From Inquilinus sp052113205 (GTDB lineage: Bacteria > Pseudomonadota > Alphaproteobacteria > DSM-16000 > Inquilinaceae), in assembly GCF_052113205.1 (NCBI RefSeq), contig NZ_JBFRCU010000009.1, positions 1-64,000 on the forward strand: DNA of 64,000 bases, read 5' to 3'. Of the stretch, positions 28,012-35,317 are shown piece after piece. Within the stretch, counting starts at the first letter, position 1, and every line of letters begins with the position of its first letter. The notes beneath the pieces are model-generated. The model did no database searches and was not told the origin of the DNA. It saw nothing but the letters and a program-made list of their open reading frames with translations. The translations under genes were made by a program, and so were the position numbers.

Positions 28012-28947
28012 ATGCGCCGTCGCCTGCCGCCGCTGAACGGGATCCGCGCCTTCGAGGCCTCGGCGCGTCACGAGAGCTTCACCCGCGCCGCCGAGGAGTT
28101 GGCGGTGACCCAGGCCGCGGTCAGCCAGCAGGTGCGGCGGCTGGAAGACTGGCTGGGCGCCAAGCTGTTCGACCGCACCGAGGGTGGGCTGGAGCTGACC
28201 GACACCGGCCGCAACTACCTGCCGGTGCTGCGCGACGCCTTCGACGCCATCGCCGAGGCCACGGCCCGGATCCGGCCGCCGCCGCATTCCGGCATCCTCA
28301 CCGTGTCGGCGATCCCGTCCTTCATCCGCAAATGGCTGGTGTCGCGGATGCCGTCCTTCAACGAGCAGCAGCCCGAGATCGACGTCAATCTCGACGCCGA
28401 ATCCCGGCTGATCGACTTCAGTCGCGACCGGGTCGACTGCGCCATCCGCTTCGGCAGCGGCGCCTGGGAGGGGGTGGTGGCGGAGAAGCTGTTCTCCGAG
28501 GACACCTTCCCGGTGTGCAGCCCGGCGCTGGTCGAGGCCGGCCTGTGCCAGCTGGAGGATCTGCGCCGCTTCCGCCTGCTGCACGACGAGACGCTGGTGC
28601 AGTGGAAGCACTGGCTGCGGGCGGCGGGGATGGAGGAGCTCGGCTGGGTCCGCGGGCCGCGGACGCAGGATTCGGCGCTGCTGATCCAGATGGCGATCGA
28701 AGGCCAGGGCGTGGCGCTGGCGCAGCGGGTGCTGGTGATGGACGACCTGCGCGCCGGCCGGCTGGTCCGGCCGTTCGAGCTGTCACTGAAGAGCGACCGT
28801 CTGAAGAGCGACTACGCCTATTATTTCGTGGCGCCGCCGACCGCCCTCAGCCGGCCCCTGGTGCGGGCCTTCCGCGACTGGCTGTTCGCCATGGCCGCGG
28901 AGGCCGAGGCCTCGCCGGAGGAGCCGATGGCGCTGCCGGCGGCGTAG
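28012..28947 (+). CDS. LysR-family regulator, GcvA-like (copy 1)
   Basis: 311 aa. The start RRRLPPLNGIRAFEASARHE followed by SFTRAAEELAVTQAAVSQQVRRLE is the GcvA-type LysR helix-turn-helix. The effector domain carries CAIRFGSGAWEG and the usual DDLRAGRLVRPF near the end. The ATG follows GAGGGAACC. It is divergent from a DUF1127 gene and closely resembles the second copy at 31056, indicating an intrachromosomal duplication of the module. Confidence 0.92.
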   Translation: MRRRLPPLNGIRAFEASARHESFTRAAEELAVTQAAVSQQVRRLEDWLGAKLFDRTEGGLELTDTGRNYLPVLRDAFDAIAEATARIRPPPHSGILTVSAIPSFIRKWLVSRMPSFNEQQPEIDVNLDAESRLIDFSRDRVDCAIRFGSGAWEGVVAEKLFSEDTFPVCSPALVEAGLCQLEDLRRFRLLHDETLVQWKHWLRAAGMEELGWVRGPRTQDSALLIQMAIEGQGVALAQRVLVMDDLRAGRLVRPFELSLKSDRLKSDYAYYFVAPPTALSRPLVRAFRDWLFAMAAEAEASPEEPMALPAA

Positions 28948-29067
28948 TCGGGGACCGTCGGCTCGGGGGAGTTTCAGGCCATGATGAAATGATGCCGAGC
29001 GTGCTCGGTGCGATCGCTTCGGCGCTGTTAACACATTGTTTTCTTGTATTAATCGGCGATCACGTTC

Positions 29068-29703
29068 ATGCTATGTTCTATGAACAAGGCGCAGACCGAT
29101 TCGGCCCCCGAGGCCCCGGCCGCTCCGCAGGAGGAGCGGGCGGCGGATCTGTGCGTGGTGGCGGAGCTGGTCGAGATCCAGATGTCGATCGCCCGGGCGA
29201 CGCAGCAGGAGGCGCTGCAGGCGCCGCAGCCCGGGGTCGATTACTGCCAGCGGATCGCCACCGTCTCGCGCGCCGTGCGGCTGACCCTGCTGCTCAAGGA
29301 CAAGCTGTCGCGCCAGGCCGCCGAGCGGCGCAAGGCCGCGGCGCAGCGCGAGGCGGCGCAGGAGGACTGGCACGCGCTGCGGGTCCGGCTGGCGATGATG
29401 GCGGCCGCCTCTGAGGTGTCCGAGGACGAGGAGGAGGCCGACCGCCGCGCCGACGAGGTGTGCGAGCGGCTGGAGCGGCCGGAGGTGGCGGAGCTGGTGG
29501 AAGCCAGCCGGGCCGAGGTCGCGGTGGCGGCCTTGTGCCGGCGCTGGGGCTATCCGGTGCAGGTGAAGCAGTGGCTGGAGATGGCCGACGAGGCTTTGGA
29601 GGAGCTGGGCTTCATTCCGCCGGAGGACGGCGAGGACGACGAGGATCCGCCCAAGCCTCGTTCCGCGGCTCCCGGCCGCCGCAAGCCGCCGGACACGGGG
29701 TGA
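29068..29703 (+). CDS. Hypothetical acidic coiled-coil protein
   Basis: Up to 211 aa, not recognised. The N-terminus is Pro/Ala-rich; the middle (residues about 60-140) is a long charged helix (KDKLSRQAAERRKAAAQREA) with coiled-coil character. The C-terminus is strongly acidic, then Pro/Arg-rich. There are no membrane segments. No clear ribosome site precedes either in-frame ATG (29068 or 29080). An AT-rich promoter-like stretch lies at 29028-29060. It sits in the island that splits the purine cluster. Confidence 0.6.
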   Translation: MLCSMNKAQTDSAPEAPAAPQEERAADLCVVAELVEIQMSIARATQQEALQAPQPGVDYCQRIATVSRAVRLTLLLKDKLSRQAAERRKAAAQREAAQEDWHALRVRLAMMAAASEVSEDEEEADRRADEVCERLERPEVAELVEASRAEVAVAALCRRWGYPVQVKQWLEMADEALEELGFIPPEDGEDDEDPPKPRSAAPGRRKPPDTG

Positions 29704-29706
29704 CCG

Positions 29707-29799
29707 CGTAGGTTGGGTTCGCGTCTTCGCGAACCCAACACGTTGCCGCCAGCGCGGCCCCCGATCCTGTTGGGTTCGCTGCCGCGAACTCAACCTACG
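29707..29799. repeat. Palindromic repeat with GTAGGTTGGGTTCG arms (copy 1)
   Basis: Outer arms CGTAGGTTGGGTTCGCG and a mirror ending CAACCTACG enclose a second inverted pair (CGCGAACCCAACACGTTG and TGTTGGGTTCG). It has the same architecture as the element at 32763. It is wholly intergenic; the rest of the gap to 29888 holds nothing recognisable. Confidence 0.85.
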
Positions 29800-29888
29800 A
29801 AACCCGAATTGTTTTGCCTCTCCCGCCCTGCGGGCGGGGCCGGAGGCGCTTGCACCTCCGGTTGAAGGCCCTTTGCCGAGGCCCCGCT

Positions 29889-30629
29889 CTACGCCAACGC
29901 TTCGTCGAAGAATGTCAGCAGCCGCTTCCAGTGCCGCTCGGCGCCGGTCTCGTTGTAGACGCTGTGGTCGGGCACCGCCCAGCCATGCGCCATGCCGACA
30001 TAGTTCTCGATGATGTGGTCGACGCTGCCCCGCCGCAGGGCTTCGGCCAGCCGGGCGGACTGCTCCGGCGGGAAGCTGTTGTCGACCTCGGCGACGCCGA
30101 CATAGACGCGGCCCTTGATCTGGTCGGCGAGCAGATGCGGGCTGTCGGGCGCCTCGCTGGCCAGGTTGCCGCCATGGAAGCTCGCCGCCGCGCCGATCCG
30201 GTCGGCATAGGCGGCCGCCGCAGTCAGAGCGCGGGCGCCGCCCATGCAGTAGCCGACGGCGCCGATCGGGCCCGCGACCTTCTCCGCGTCGAACACGTCC
30301 AGGAAGGCGGCGGTGTCGCGCCGCGTCATCTCCTGGCTGGTCTCGCGCAGCATCGTCATGATCTGGGCCCGGGCGGTGTCGTCGGCGAAGGACGCGCCGG
30401 TGAACGGGCCATACGCCCCGAACCGGTAGAACAGGTCCGGCAGCAGCACCACATGGCCCGAATCGGCCAGCCGCTGCGCCATGCCCGCCAGCGAGGCCCG
30501 CGGGCCCATCGCATCCATGTAGAGGATGACGCCGCGCAGCGTCTTGCCGGCCGCGGCAGCACTGTCGGGGTGGAACAGCGCCGCCTTGGCCGTCCCGTCC
30601 GACGTCTTGATCTGGAGGTCGCGCCTCAT
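29889..30629 (-). CDS. Dienelactone hydrolase family protein
   Basis: 246-aa alpha/beta hydrolase with a cysteine nucleophile: Cys128 in GAVGYCMGGARA, Asp183 in AEVDNSFPP and His215 in GMAHGWAVPD. This is the dienelactone hydrolase (carboxymethylenebutenolidase) triad, associated with ring-cleavage products, although many family members have other esters as substrates. ATG 30629 follows AAGGATT; the upstream ATG at 30671 lacks a site. It is followed by the palindromic repeat, with no other aromatic-degradation gene beside it. Confidence 0.87.
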   Translation of the reverse strand: MRRDLQIKTSDGTAKAALFHPDSAAAAGKTLRGVILYMDAMGPRASLAGMAQRLADSGHVVLLPDLFYRFGAYGPFTGASFADDTARAQIMTMLRETSQEMTRRDTAAFLDVFDAEKVAGPIGAVGYCMGGARALTAAAAYADRIGAAASFHGGNLASEAPDSPHLLADQIKGRVYVGVAEVDNSFPPEQSARLAEALRRGSVDHIIENYVGMAHGWAVPDHSVYNETGAERHWKRLLTFFDEALA

Positions 30630-30704
30630 CTGCCAATCCTTGGTGGCTCGCCCCGGCCGCGGGAGCGCCATCGAGAAGGAGCGGCCGTGGCGGGAGCATA
30701 GCCC

Positions 30705-30926
30705 TCATTCCCGCCAGAAGGGCTTGCGGCGCATGGTCTCGACCTGGTCGCGGCGCAGGCCGAGGTCGCACAGGGTTTCGTCGTCCATGCGTTGCATCCG
30801 GCTGCGCGCCTGGATACGGGCGTACCACAGCGCCGGCAGGGCTGCGACGCGGCGGAGCAGGGCAAGGATGGGGTTCGGCCGCTTGCGGGGTGCCGCGCGG
30901 CGTTCGTCGATGCAGAAGCTGGTCAT
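30705..30926 (-). CDS. DUF1127 small protein (copy 2)
   Basis: 73 aa. MQRMDDETLCDLGLRRDQVE is the DUF1127 motif, preceded by a basic amphipathic helix and ending in KPFWRE. It is divergent from a GcvA-like LysR gene exactly like copy 1. The two DUF1127 proteins have diverged more than their LysR neighbours. An inverted repeat (CCTGATC / GATCAGG, 30935-30958) sits just upstream. Confidence 0.85.
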   Translation of the reverse strand: MTSFCIDERRAAPRKRPNPILALLRRVAALPALWYARIQARSRMQRMDDETLCDLGLRRDQVETMRRKPFWRE

Positions 30927-30998
30927 GATACGGTCCTGATCGAGGGTTGAAGATCAGGGGTCGACCCGTGCCCCTAAGATCGGTCCTGGCGGCCGTGG

Positions 30999-31016
30999 CC
31001 GCAAACGGGATAGTCT
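30999..31016. promoter_or_regulatory. Shared 18-bp element of the DUF1127/LysR intergenic regions (copy 2)
   Basis: CCGCAAACGGGATAGTCT differs from the copy at 27952 in only two positions. A short dyad GTCT-N6-AGAC follows (31013-31026), paralleling the dyad beside copy 1. Conservation between otherwise dissimilar spacers suggests a functional site. Confidence 0.65.
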
Positions 31017-31055
31017 GGCCCTAGACCAACAAAAACTTGGCCTGTGGAGCTCGGA

Positions 31056-31988
31056 ATGGGATGGCGGCTGCCTCCGCTGAACGGTGTTCGGGCCTTCGAG
31101 GCGTCGGCGCGGCATCGCAGCTTCACCCGGGCCGCGGCCGAGCTGTCGGTGACCCAGGCCGCGGTCAGCCAGCAGGTGCGCCGGCTGGAGGACTGGCTGT
31201 CGGTCAAGCTGTTCCACCGGCGCGAGAACAGCCTGGAACTGACCGAGGCCGGCCGCACCTATCTGCCCCTGGTCAGTGCCGCCCTGGCCGGCATCGCCGA
31301 TGCCACGGCGCAGATCGCGCCGGGCCGCACCGCCGGCGTGCTCACCATCAGCACCACCCCGTCCTTTGCCGCGAAATGGCTGACCGCCCGCCTGCAGGGG
31401 TTCACCGCGGCGCATCCCGATATCGACGTCAACGTCACCGCCTCGCTGGCCCGGGTCGATCTCGATGGCGGGGAGGCGGATTGCGCCACCCGCTGGGGCC
31501 GGGGCGGGTGGGAGGGGCTGGCATGCGACCGGCTGTTCGCCGAAGACTACTTCCCGGTGTGCAGCCCGGCGCTGCGCGACGGCCCGCCGGGGCTGCGCAC
31601 GCTCGACGACCTGCGCCGGCACACGTTGCTGCACGACCAGTCCCTGGCGCCGTGGCGCGACTGGCTGCGCGCCGTCGGCATGGTGGATGTCGACTGGGTG
31701 CGAGGGCCGCGGGTCAGCGATTCCTCGCTGACCATCCAGGCGGCGATGGAAGGGCAGGGGGTGGCGCTGGTCGTGTTCTCGCTGGTCGCCGACGACCTCG
31801 CAGCGGGGCGGCTGGTGCGGCCGCTCGACCTCTCGGTGCAAAGCCCCGCCAGCTACCATTTCGTCGCCACGACCCGGGCGTTGCGCCGGCCGATCGTGCG
31901 GGCGTTCCGCGACTGGATCGTCGCCGCCGCGGCCGAGACCACCCTGGCGCCGCGCGAGCCGGTCACGTCGTCGCGCCCGGCCGATTGA
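31056..31988 (+). CDS. LysR-family regulator, GcvA-like (copy 2)
   Basis: 310 aa and a clear paralogue of the regulator at 28012: WRLPPLNGVRAFEASARH, then SFTRAAAELSVTQAAVSQQV, and in the effector domain CATRWGRGGWEG, DWLRAVGM and SLVADDLAAGRLVRPL. ATG 31056 lies 6 bases after GGAG; an upstream in-frame GTG at 31044 is less likely. It is divergent from DUF1127 copy 2. Confidence 0.92.
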   Translation: MGWRLPPLNGVRAFEASARHRSFTRAAAELSVTQAAVSQQVRRLEDWLSVKLFHRRENSLELTEAGRTYLPLVSAALAGIADATAQIAPGRTAGVLTISTTPSFAAKWLTARLQGFTAAHPDIDVNVTASLARVDLDGGEADCATRWGRGGWEGLACDRLFAEDYFPVCSPALRDGPPGLRTLDDLRRHTLLHDQSLAPWRDWLRAVGMVDVDWVRGPRVSDSSLTIQAAMEGQGVALVVFSLVADDLAAGRLVRPLDLSVQSPASYHFVATTRALRRPIVRAFRDWIVAAAAETTLAPREPVTSSRPAD

Positions 31989-32061
31989 GCCGCGCCCGGC
32001 CTTGCCGCACCCCGCCGGCCGGACCATCTGCCTTCCGGTGCAACGATTGGAGGAGTGACGC

Positions 32062-32757
32062 GTGATCGATCCGAAGAAGCTGTTCGAGGATTTCCTCGGC
32101 GGCGGCGCGAAGCAGCCCGGCGGCAAGGGCTCCGGCCTGTCCGGCAATTTCGGGACGCTGGCCACCGGCGCGGTCGGCGGCGGGTTGATCGGCCTCCTCC
32201 TCGGCTCGAAGAAGGTCCGCAAGTTCGGCGGCAGCGCGCTCGGCTATGGCGGCGCCGCGGTGCTCGGCGGCCTGGCCTACAAGGCGTGGCAGGACTGGTC
32301 GGCCAACCGGGCGCCGGCTTCGGCCCAGCCCCCGGCGCAGCAGCCGCTGGCCTTGCCGCCGCCGCGCAGCCCGTTCGATCTGGAGACGCAGAGCGCCGCC
32401 GGCGGCGGCGACGCGCGCATCGCCGTGGTGCGGGCGATGATCGCCGCGGCCAAGGCCGACGGCCATATCGATGCCGAGGAGCAGCGGGCCCTGTTCGACC
32501 GCATCGGCCAGCTCGGCCTCGGCACCGAGGAGAAGGCTTTCGTCATGGACGAGCTGGCCAAGCCGCTCGACATCGCGGCGATCGCGGCCCTGCCGGCGAC
32601 GCCGGAGCAGGCGGCGGAGATCTGGCTGGCCTCACGCCTGGCGATCGATGCGGACGACCCGCGCGAGAAGGCCTATCTCGACGATCTGGCGGTGCGGCTG
32701 AAGCTGCCCGATGGGCTCGCAGCCCATCTCGAAGCGCAGGCGGCCGCGGTCGTCTGA
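32062..32757 (+). CDS. DUF533 (YebE-like, TerB-fold) protein
   Basis: 231 aa. Residues 30-75 are Gly-rich and hydrophobic (LATGAVGGGLIGLLLGSKK, GYGGAAVLGGLAYKAW), like the inner-membrane-associated part of YebE. A Pro/Ala linker follows. Residues about 115-225 form a TerB-like acidic helical domain (MIAAAKADGHIDAEEQRALFDRI, LAIDADDPREKAYLDDLA). GTG follows GGAGGAGTGAC. YebE is an envelope-stress-linked protein of unknown activity. Confidence 0.85.
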   Translation: MIDPKKLFEDFLGGGAKQPGGKGSGLSGNFGTLATGAVGGGLIGLLLGSKKVRKFGGSALGYGGAAVLGGLAYKAWQDWSANRAPASAQPPAQQPLALPPPRSPFDLETQSAAGGGDARIAVVRAMIAAAKADGHIDAEEQRALFDRIGQLGLGTEEKAFVMDELAKPLDIAAIAALPATPEQAAEIWLASRLAIDADDPREKAYLDDLAVRLKLPDGLAAHLEAQAAAVV

Positions 32758-32762
32758 CGGGT

Positions 32763-32848
32763 ACGTAGGTTGGGTTCGCCTCGCGAACCCAACACGTTGC
32801 CTTCGGCCATTGAAGTGTTGGGTTCGCCGCGGCGAACCCAACCTACGT
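32763..32848. repeat. Palindromic repeat with GTAGGTTGGGTTCG arms (copy 2)
   Basis: Outer arms ACGTAGGTTGGGTTCGC and GCGAACCCAACCTACGT are perfect inverted copies. An inner pair GCGAACCCAACAC / GTGTTGGGTTCGC nests inside. It ends 14 bases from the purS stop, at the edge of the DNA that separates purS from purQ. Confidence 0.88.
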
Positions 32849-32862
32849 CGGATCCGGCCGCC

Positions 32863-33105
32863 TCAGGCGACCAGATCGATCGTGTAGCTCTCGGTGACCG
32901 GGTTGGGCAGCAGCTTGCGGCACATCTCGTCGAGGCGCGCCTTGGCCTCGGCCGCATCGGCGGCGGCGATCTCGACCTCGATCACCTTGCCCTGCCGGAC
33001 CTCGCCGACCTCGTCGAAGCCGAGGCCCTGCAGGGAATGGCCGATCGCCTTGCCCTGGGTGTCCAGGACACCGGGCTTCAGCATGACGTGGATGCGCGCT
33101 TTCAT
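32863..33105 (-). CDS. purS: Phosphoribosylformylglycinamidine synthase subunit PurS
   Basis: 80 aa, the usual length. VMLKPGVLDTQGKAIGHSL and EVRQGKVIEVEI are the PurS signatures. PurS bridges PurL and PurQ in the FGAM synthase complex. The start overlaps the purC stop (ATGA). Its usual downstream neighbour purQ is displaced about 5.3 kb. Confidence 0.95.
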   Translation of the reverse strand: MKARIHVMLKPGVLDTQGKAIGHSLQGLGFDEVGEVRQGKVIEVEIAAADAAEAKARLDEMCRKLLPNPVTESYTIDLVA

Positions 33106-33869
33106 GGGGCGACCTGGCTCTCACGGATGTCGACGACACTTCCTTCCGGCAGGATGCCGAGGCGCCGGGCCACTTCCTGATAGGCCTCGAGGACGCCGCC
33201 GAGATCCTGGCGGAAGCGATCCTTATCGAATTTCTCGTTGGTCTGCACGTCCCACAGGCGGCAGTTGTCCGGGCTGATCTCGTCGGCCAGGACGATCCGC
33301 ATCTCGTCGTTCTCGTCGTACAGCCGGCCGAACTCCAGCTTGAAGTCGACGAGCTTGAGGCCGATGCCGAGGAACAGGCCGGTGAGGTAGTCGTTCACCC
33401 GCAGCGACAGCGAGACGATGTCGTCGAGATCCTGGGCGTTGGCCCAGCCGAAGGCGGTGATGTGCTCCTCCGACACCATCGGGTCGTTGAGCTCGTCCGA
33501 CTTCAAATAATATTCGATGATCGAGCGCGGCAGCGGCGTGCCTTCGGGCACGTTGAAGCGCTTGGAGAACGAGCCGGCGGCGATGTTGCGCACCACCACC
33601 TCGAGCGGAATGATCTCGACCTCGTGGATCAGCTGCTCGCGCATGTTCAGGCGGCGCATGAAATGCGTCGGCACGCCGATCTCGGACAGCCGGGTCATCA
33701 GGTACTCGGAGATGCGGTTGTTCAGCACCCCCTTGCCGGAGATGACCGCCTTCTTCGTACCGTTGTTCGCCGTCGCATCGTCCTTGAAGTACTGGACGAT
33801 GGTGCCAGGCTCCGGCCCTTCGTAGAGGACCTTGGCCTTGCCTTCGTAGATGCGCCTGCGGCGGCTCAT
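33102..33869 (-). CDS. purC: SAICAR synthetase (PurC)
   Basis: 255-aa ATP-dependent ligase joining CAIR and aspartate in purine synthesis. RRRRIYEGKAKVLYEGPEPG is the N-terminal ATP-binding strand pair. EVVVRNIAAGSFSKR, FGRLYDENDE and LADEISPDNCRLWD are conserved catalytic segments. ATG 33869 gives the canonical N-terminus; no good ribosome site precedes it, but a 5-codon ORF (MDAPT) ends overlapping it (ACATGA), which could couple translation. A promoter with a structured leader lies upstream. Confidence 0.96.
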   Translation of the reverse strand: MSRRRRIYEGKAKVLYEGPEPGTIVQYFKDDATANNGTKKAVISGKGVLNNRISEYLMTRLSEIGVPTHFMRRLNMREQLIHEVEIIPLEVVVRNIAAGSFSKRFNVPEGTPLPRSIIEYYLKSDELNDPMVSEEHITAFGWANAQDLDDIVSLSLRVNDYLTGLFLGIGLKLVDFKLEFGRLYDENDEMRIVLADEISPDNCRLWDVQTNEKFDKDRFRQDLGGVLEAYQEVARRLGILPEGSVVDIRESQVAP

Positions 33870-33903
33870 GTGGGGGCGTCCATGGTACGGTGAAGCCAAC
33901 AGC

Positions 33904-33977
33904 AAAAAAGGGTCGGGACGTCCCACGAGGGACGTCCACGCTCGCGCACATATAGCAAGCGCGGCTCCGGTAAACAA
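33904..33977 (-). promoter_or_regulatory. purC promoter with leader hairpin
   Basis: On the minus strand TTGTTT (33977-33972) is followed after 17 bases by TATATG (33954-33949), preceded by TG as an extended -10. The predicted RNA starts near 33942. It immediately folds a perfect 9-base stem (GGACGTCCC / GGGACGTCC, 33916-33937), followed 6 bases later by six Ts (33909-33904), resembling an attenuator. Confidence 0.6.
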
Positions 33978-34082
33978 TTGCGCGCTCCCGTCCGCCTCCG
34001 GGCGTGACCGCGGCGGCCGGAGACGCTATATCCTCCGGCATGAGACGCGCTCGCTCCGGCGGGCACTGAGAGGGAATTCGGC

Positions 34083-34415
34083 ATGACGACGTTCGATTCG
34101 CGGGGCCAGGCTTTCGAGGCGGAGTTCCAGCACGACCAGGAGCTCCTGTTCCGGATCCAGAACCGGCGCAACAAGCTGCTGGGCCTGTGGGCGGCCGAGC
34201 TGCTGGGCAAGACCGGCGCCGATGCCGAGGCCTATGCGAAGGAGGTCATCATGTCGGACTTCGAGAAGCAGACCGACGAGGACGTGCACGACAAGGTCTA
34301 TGCCGACCTGAAGATCCACGACGTCGACCTGTCCGACCATCGGCTGCGCAAGAAGATGGACGCGCTGCTGGCCGTGGCGCGGCAGCAGATCATGACCGAG
34401 GCGACGCCGAAGTAG
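34083..34415 (+). CDS. DUF1476 protein, F1FO-ATPase inhibitor zeta subunit
   Basis: 110 aa, matching the alphaproteobacterial zeta subunit. FDSRGQAFEAEFQHDQELLFRI at the N-terminus is the inhibitory helix region known from Paracoccus, followed by RRNKLLGLWAAELLG and a helical C-terminal domain. It blocks ATP hydrolysis by F1. It is divergent from purC, the typical genomic position. GAGAGGGAA precedes the ATG, and an intrinsic terminator follows. Confidence 0.93.
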   Translation: MTTFDSRGQAFEAEFQHDQELLFRIQNRRNKLLGLWAAELLGKTGADAEAYAKEVIMSDFEKQTDEDVHDKVYADLKIHDVDLSDHRLRKKMDALLAVARQQIMTEATPK

Positions 34416-34436
34416 GCGGGCGCCTTCGTTGGCTGG

Positions 34437-34462
34437 AAAAGGGCGGCTTCGGCCGCCCTTTT
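34437..34462 (+). terminator. Intrinsic terminator after the zeta-subunit gene
   Basis: An 11-base perfect stem AAAAGGGCGGC / GCCGCCCTTTT with a TTCG tetraloop and T-run. Symmetry lets it also serve the leftward sugar-ABC operon, which ends at 34481. Confidence 0.9.
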
Positions 34463-34480
34463 CATTGGCTGAACGCCCGG

Positions 34481-35317
34481 TCAGCCCTTGACTGCGCCGG
34501 CGGTCAGCCCGCTGGTCATGGCGTTGCGGAAGATATAGTAGATCACCGCTGGCGGCACGGCGTAGATCAGCCCGGTCGCCATCAGCAGGTTCCACGGCGA
34601 ATCGTCGGCCGACAGGAACAGGCCCAGCCCGACCGACAGCGGCGCCGCCTTCTCGCTCGACAGCAGCAGGAACGCATAGAGATATTCGTTCCAGGCCAGG
34701 ATCAGCGCGTAGATGCCGATCGCCACCAGGGACGGGCGCATCAGCGGCAGGTAGACCAGGCGGAAGATCTGCAGCGGACTGGCGCCGTCCATGATCGCCG
34801 CCTCGTCCAGCTCGCGCGGCAGCTTGTCCGAGGCCTGCTTCAGCACCCAGATGGCATAGGGCGAGGCCAGCGCGATCATCGCCAGGATCAGCGCGGTCTG
34901 GGTGTCGAGCAGGCCGTAGGAGCCCATGGTCTTGTACATCGGCACCGCCAGGAAGGCGGCCGGGATCAGGTAGGTGGCCAGCGCCAGGTTCATCACCTGG
35001 CGGCCACCCTTGACCCGCAGCCGGCTGATGGCGAAGGCGGCGCAGGTGGCGACGAACAGGGTCGCGACCCCGGTGGTGACCGCGATGAAGAAGCTGTTGC
35101 CGAGCTGCAGCCAGAAATTGCTGAGATAGTAGTGCTGCTGCCGGAACACGGTGAGGAAGTTGGAGAAGGTCGGGTGCTCCGGCCAAAGCGTCCCGGCCAG
35201 GACCGCGTCCTGCGGCGAGATCGCCAGCACGAACAGGTGGTACAGCGGCACGATCGTCCACAGCACCACCGGGACGGCGATCAGCACCAGAACCGCTTCG
35301 TTCAGCCGGCGCTTCAT
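34481..35317 (-). CDS. Carbohydrate ABC permease, MalG type
   Basis: 278-aa inner-membrane permease with six predicted helices. Near residue 190 the EAA motif is visible as ELDEAAIMDGASPLQIFRLV, the ATPase docking loop. The fold and the C-terminal YAVPPAVIYYIFRN fit CUT1 sugar importers. It is the last gene of the LacI-SBP-MalF-MalG operon. It overlaps the upstream permease by 4 bases. No ATPase gene follows. Confidence 0.92.
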   Translation of the reverse strand: MKRRLNEAVLVLIAVPVVLWTIVPLYHLFVLAISPQDAVLAGTLWPEHPTFSNFLTVFRQQHYYLSNFWLQLGNSFFIAVTTGVATLFVATCAAFAISRLRVKGGRQVMNLALATYLIPAAFLAVPMYKTMGSYGLLDTQTALILAMIALASPYAIWVLKQASDKLPRELDEAAIMDGASPLQIFRLVYLPLMRPSLVAIGIYALILAWNEYLYAFLLLSSEKAAPLSVGLGLFLSADDSPWNLLMATGLIYAVPPAVIYYIFRNAMTSGLTAGAVKG

